From contig NC_079382.1 in the NCBI RefSeq assembly GCF_021018895.1, positions 15,791,501-15,855,500 of the forward strand: a DNA stretch of 64,000 bases, written 5' to 3'. This document shows, piece after piece, positions 59,535-64,000 of the stretch (position 1 is its first letter; each line of letters begins with the position of its first letter). This DNA comes from Seriola aureovittata. Lineage: Eukaryota; Chordata; Actinopteri; Carangiformes; Carangidae. A program made the position numbers and the translations under genes. The notes under the pieces were generated by a model, which was not told the origin of the DNA, made no database searches, and saw only the letters and a list, made by a program, of their open reading frames with translations.

Positions 59535-59732
59535 CTCACTGTTATTATACATGTAGGTCAGCTGTGATGAATACAGCAAAATTAATTAAATCAAATTAAA
59601 GCTTTTTCATTATAATTACGCCGTTGTTTAAAATGATAAGAAGGATGTCTGAAAATCTAGTGGGAATCTTTTACTGTCTCATCTACTCAAAATCTCTATT
59701 TTGTAGAAAACTACATTACTCGTCCTCATCTC

Positions 59733-60045
59733 CAGGAATAGTTCTAAATTTTGGGGATATTCGCTTCTCTGCTCTCTTACCGAGAGGTAAAGAGGATGGA
59801 TACCACTCTCATGTCTGTGTGTTACATATGGAGTTAGAGCCTTGAGGCAGCTAGCTTATTTCAGCTTAGCATAAAGACTGAAAGCAGAGAGAGGCATCTA
59901 GCCTGGCTCTGTTGAATGTTAAATACACCTACAAAGACCTCTAAAAGTCACTAACATGTTGGTTATATCTAATCAGTTTAACTGGTACAAAAACTATTCA
60001 GTGTTTTTGGAGAGAGTTTCTTGAGGAGCAGCAGTTTATCTTTGT
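59733..60045 (+). repeat. Abundant percomorph interspersed repeat
   Basis: In order: GGAATAGTTCTAAATTTTGG, ACCGAGAGGTAAAGAGGATG, TACCACTCTCATGTCTGTGT, CAGCTTAGCATAAAGACTGA, ATCTAGCCTGGCTCTGTTGA, and GTACAAAAACTATTCAGTGT. The series matches closely a repeat I know from many percomorph genomes. It is non-coding and its element class is uncertain. Its presence is the best single clue to the taxonomic group. Confidence 0.7.
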
Positions 60046-60148
60046 GCCTAGTACATCTGTACAGCATCTCCATCAACAGTGGACCATTCACGAGCTTAAA
60101 GATGAAATTTATAGTATTTGTAGTATAGCGTATAAAAGAGCATAAAGG

Positions 60149-60243
60149 ATTTGACTCTGACTTGGGAAAATGTGATGTACTATTATGTTTTTTTTTTGTT
60201 TGTTTTTAACACCGAAAGGTTGTGTTAAAAAATAACACCATTC
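60149..60243 (+). repeat. Local direct repeat, copy B
   Basis: See copy A at 59452. The two copies flank the percomorph repeat at 59733-60045. Confidence 0.6.
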
Positions 60244-61952
60244 AGGAGTAAATAGTCAGTTTTGACAACTGTTTAAGCGCCTTTGTGTAAAAATGGACGT
60301 GAAACGGAACGTGAGACTCGATCATCCATCAAAACTCGTCAACATCAGAACAATGAGTGGCTTTGACTACTTGTGCGAGCACTTAGCAGATAAGTGCTCC
60401 AGTAAAATGGGGTCTAAATTATTGTTTTGGCTTGCCGGGCCCCCCACTGTGCAATATAATAGGTGGGTTGAATGTGTCATGGAGACTGTGGCAGGGGGGT
60501 TTCCCAGGGTAGAAAGGAGATGGAAAGATGAGGAGGAAGGAGGAAAAAGGGGGGGCTGCTATGCTCTGTGAGCGGGACCAGACAGCTTTCATGACACCTG
60601 CAGTACAGACGGTGAAGGTTCAAACCCCCACTGGGTTAGTTTAGGTGAGTAGTAGCAGAACAGGAAGTTGTCTCGGGGTATCTAGAGGGGGTAAAAACCC
60701 AAGTGTAGCAAAATTAAAAGTCTGAACTTACTATAAAAGGAAGGAATTATGTAACTTTCTGGACTTGAGCTCTTCATTTGGATGTAAAATGGTGACAAAA
60801 TACTTGAAAATAAGTGTAAATTATTTAAATTGGAAGTTTCTTCATTGTTTAGGTATGAATACAGGTCAAGAAGTCCTTGTGAAAGTGGGTGGGTAAATAT
60901 GAGTGTGACAAATTTCTTAAAATAAAAGTGTCATGACGCAATTCAAAACCCTCCAAACGATCCCCCCCACCCCACCCCCACCCTCCAGGCGGGTGGTGTG
61001 ACCAGTCTGAACCCACCGCTCCTCGTGTGTGTGAGTGTGAGAGAGAGTGAGTGAGTGAGAGAGAATTGTGGGGATATAGCAAAATGAGGCCGGCAATTAA
61101 AAGAACTTATCTGGAGCAGAAGAAAGAGAAGAGAAGAGTAGCAGTGAAGGAACAAGAGGCAGCTCAAATACACATTACCCAGATTCACTGGCGTAGCTTT
61201 AGATTTTGTGGCAAGCTCTGCTGTTTTTGCTGCTGTTTAATATCCATGATATTATCATTGCAATGAAACAATATTTCAAAAACCAACATAACTTTCTCTC
61301 TTTGAGGTTTCATTGCAAAAGAGAAAAAAAAAGGTCAAAATAAGACACGGCTGTGTAGAGCAGCTACTGTAGTCATAACATTTCCTCAGTATTTTAGTGG
61401 AATTTTGGGCATTTAGCATTTGGAAGTAAACATTCTGCAAATGAAAATTAAACTTGTTTATCTTATAGACTGATCCCAGTAATTTATTTTAATTTGACTA
61501 CTATAGTCAAAAGCATACAAAGAAGGAATGAATGGATGCATTTCCCCAAGGGGGAGATTTTATTTCATAGCAGTGGACAGGGGGTTTTGAAACAGCATTT
61601 TATGTTGGAGGCAAGAAAAAACAAGTTCCAACTCTGTTCCGTTTCATCTCAATGTCAAAGGGAGAAAAACATCATCTGTAAATGTTTAATAGAAATACTT
61701 TGATATTTTGATTATGAGTTTCTGTATACATGATTGGAAAAGGTAGTTTCCATACAGTAATCCATTTTTTAACTTTATATAGTAGCACACGATAGCTGGG
61801 TCATGAGAAGATCAAACCTCTACGAGTCATCATAAAACAGTACCACTAAGATAAAACATCAAATGTCATTACTTTGAGGTAACAATCATCCCAAACAGCT
61901 CCATAGTTTTGTTTGGGGGCAGTCGAGTTCCAAACTTTTTACCACCAGAGCT
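60244..61952. other. Non-coding DNA, nothing firm
   Basis: GGTTCAAACCC at about 60617-60627 is a tRNA-type B box without a matching A box or cloverleaf. A C-rich run lies at about 60961-60983 and a GA/GTGA-rich stretch at 61025-61064. No gene is recognised. Confidence 0.5.
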
Positions 61953-62176
61953 CTCTATGATGTCACAGTATTCCAGAGTGTTCTGCTGCTCTGTTATGAG
62001 GTCGCAGTTCTCTGTGATGTCACAGCATTAGTGTTCTGCTGCTCAGCTATGAGGTCACAGTTTTCTATGATGTCACAGTATTCCATAGTGTTCTGCTGCT
62101 CAGTTATGAGGTCACAGTTCTCTATGATGTCACAGTATTCCAGAGTGATATGCTGCTCCGTTATGAGGTCACAGTT
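61953..62176. repeat. 57-bp minisatellite, four units
   Basis: Units are 61953-62009, 62010-62062 (four bases shorter), 62063-62119 and 62120-62176. Each contains TATGATGTCACAG or a one-base variant (CRE-like TGATGTCA) and ATGAGGTCACAG (AGGTCA nuclear-receptor half-site; the first unit has AGGTCGCAG). A 102-codon plus frame over units 2-4 shows a 19-residue repeat because 57 is divisible by three; it is not supported as a gene. Confidence 0.9.
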
Positions 62177-63557
62177 CTCCTTGGACCCTTGTCATTTGCA
62201 AAACTCCATTCTAAAATCAGTTTCACATTATGACATCACATTTCATTCCAACAGGCACAATTCTAGGATTCTACAATTGTTGAATTTTGACAGAATCATC
62301 CTTACTCAATGTACTTTCTATTGTATTACATGGTTTTAATCATCACCTAGAATTGGTCAAACAAACAAGTCAAGTTCCAAAAGAACTTGAGCAGGAAACG
62401 TTTAAACTACTGTTGTCAACCTCACGAATGAATTTTCATATATGATCGTAAAATTTAGTTTTTATTTCATCCAATTGGTTTTTCAAACTGCTGTAATTAA
62501 TGCACAAGGCTGTGAAAAGACATGACAGAAGCCCATGAGGTCACTGGGCAGATTAGAAATATCTGTCATCATCATCTCACTGGTCAGTTGACTCTTACAT
62601 TTCCTGTAGATAAGTCATATCTGAATGTACTTGATGTGTAATTGAATTTTAGTATATCTGACTTTATGTTATGGTATGAGCGTAGGTAAGCTATTATTTA
62701 AATCAAAGCCTGTATGTGTCCACATTTAGTATCTGCTGTCTCAAGTGTCCCTGAATACATTACACCATCACTATATATGAATCATGAGGCAAATTAGAGT
62801 TATTACAGTACTGCGACTAAATACATTGATAATTATGAAATATTATGTTCTGATAAAGTAATTCTCTGGTAGAGAGGGAGCTTCACCTCAAGCCACCAAA
62901 TAAATCCCGTACAAGGCCTGTGACATAAACAGCTCCTCGCAGGGACGGTACGACATATGGTTTGGTGTCACCATACTGAGCCCTGGCCTGCCTCTTGCGC
63001 AGTGGTCAGCGTGTGGCTAATATGTAACAAGACATGACACTTCAAAAGTCCAACATGTGCCACGAGCGATAACAAACCGCTGCTACGCTCACTCTGCGAG
63101 CTTGTGGACTCAGCAGCTCCAGATGACAGCGTTTTTATCTCATCTATATGCAGGGGCCCGCGTCGTCGTCTGATATCATTTTGATCTTGCAGACTAAAAT
63201 TTTTTTTTTTTTTTCTTTTGTGTTCTCTCTCCAAACTCCTTGTCCTTCCTCTGTCCTCAGATCCACTGTAGGTGGCATATTTGCATCTGCGTATTTGAAG
63301 AGACATCGCCATGGCGCCCATGTCATGCCCGGAGACCTCCTGTAATCTCTTCGGTGCGCTGTGTGAAATGGGCCATGAACTCTTCTACTCTCCTCTTCTA
63401 TCTATCTCCCTCCATCACTGCGCTGCTTGTTTCTCTGTGCTACGCTCCTGTCGTCTCTCTCTCTCTCTGTGATGCAGAAGCATAATTCATACTCACCAAC
63501 TTGGAGCTGACTGCACTGAATCACAGGCCAGAGCTCATTTACATTAGGAATACATTA
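62177..63557. other. Non-coding DNA with enhancer-like block
   Basis: About 62920-63340 is GC-richer and repeat-free apart from a T-run near 63200-63214, and has no coding signature. A short (CT)n tract lies at 63454-63467. The rest is AT-rich with nothing recognised. Confidence 0.45.
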
Positions 63558-63845
63558 CAGTGAGGCCAAATGTATATGGACACTCACACATAATTTCCTA
63601 TATGTGATTGTTGAACATCTTATTCCAAAACCATCAGACATACAGTAAATGCACTGCTACAGCACCTTTCACTCTGGTCACTGATGTTGGATGAGTTTGG
63701 ATCACAGTCATCGTACCAGTTCATCCCAAAGGTAGTGAATGGGCTTGTAGTCTCTGTGGAGTGTTCTTCTACTCCCTACTTTTTCTTTTTTTTTTTTTTA
63801 CAGACCTGTCTTTGTGCACAGGGTTATTATGATTTTAAAACAAGA
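63558..63845. mobile_element. DNA-transposon-derived dispersed repeat
   Basis: Begins CAGTGAGGCCAAATGTATAT followed by GGACACTC. Further on come CACTGATGTTGGATGAGT, GTACCAGTTCATCCCAAAGG, TAGTGAATGGGCTTG and TCTTTGTGCACAGG. This order matches a common fish repeat whose outer end CAGTGAGG.. looks like a terminal inverted repeat. The superfamily is not certain. No transposase frame is present and the right end is lost near the window edge. Confidence 0.6.
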
Positions 63846-64000
63846 AAATATTGTTGTATTGCTGTAACTGAAACTTGTCTTTTAGGCAAAAAGTGCAATT
63901 GTGCCACCTTGCTTCTGAGCATCGCGCAGGTTGTTATTTACACTGGAGAGAAACTCTGCACTTCAGGTTCATAAAATTTAACTTTTATCCTGAATACACT

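Noticed and set aside
60600..60680. Possible tRNA gene (B box GGTTCAAACCC)
   Set aside because: No A box at the right spacing and no cloverleaf can be folded by eye.
61953..62176. CRISPR-like array
   Set aside because: Adjacent units with no spacers, in a vertebrate-type genome; it is a minisatellite.
62031..62339. Plus-strand frame with a 19-residue repeat
   Set aside because: Created by the 57-bp minisatellite; the shorter second unit breaks the frame, so coding was not maintained.

Overview
This 64 kb window looks like non-coding vertebrate DNA, most likely from a ray-finned (teleost, probably percomorph) fish. It is AT-rich with low CpG, has frequent long (CA)n/(GT)n and (TA)n microsatellites, and carries several dispersed repeats I know as common in percomorph genomes. 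I found no intact protein-coding gene, no rRNA, no convincing tRNA, no CRISPR array and no bacterial-type operon. Reading frames of 60-165 codons occur throughout, but almost all are chance or low-complexity frames. Repeat-family assignments rest on recalled consensus sequences and were not searched against a library.

Layout. 1-9.2 kb is unique non-coding DNA with a (TG)n tract, a degraded tRNA-type SINE (about 2.4-2.6 kb) and a MITE with a CAGTGGTGG terminus (4.1-4.46 kb). At 9.27-9.52 kb a CpG cluster with an inverted CCAAT box leads into an ATG and a near-perfect splice donor; this is the best candidate for a host transcription start or first exon. 9.5-40.9 kb is long intergenic or intronic sequence with microsatellites, fragments of three or four dispersed families, a duplicated module (27.54 and 32.40 kb) and GC-richer, repeat-free blocks that resemble conserved non-coding elements, notably 16.35-16.76 and 33.9-34.07 kb.

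The clearest mobile element is a broken endogenous retrovirus-like element on the minus strand (about 43.40-46.13 kb): a short 5' LTR, a gag remnant with a damaged zinc knuckle, an aspartic-protease remnant (DSGA and GRD motifs in two frames), a pol linker and the first part of reverse transcriptase. A deletion then removes the rest of pol and any env, and joins to a truncated 3' LTR. At 51.35-52.0 kb on the plus strand lies the 3' end of a Tx1/L1-clade LINE, ending in a poly-A tract. Between 55 and 64 kb there are further dispersed repeats, an eight-unit 24-bp minisatellite (57.8 kb), a four-unit 57-bp minisatellite whose units carry an AGGTCA-type half-site and a CRE-like TGATGTCA (61.95 kb), and a DNA-transposon-derived repeat at the right edge (63.56 kb).

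No genes work together here. Any function would be regulatory (enhancer-like blocks, the candidate promoter at 9.3 kb) or historical (element decay). I see no convincing evidence of a new multi-gene system. The most useful leads are the candidate promoter/exon, the internally deleted retroviral element and the regulatory-motif minisatellite.
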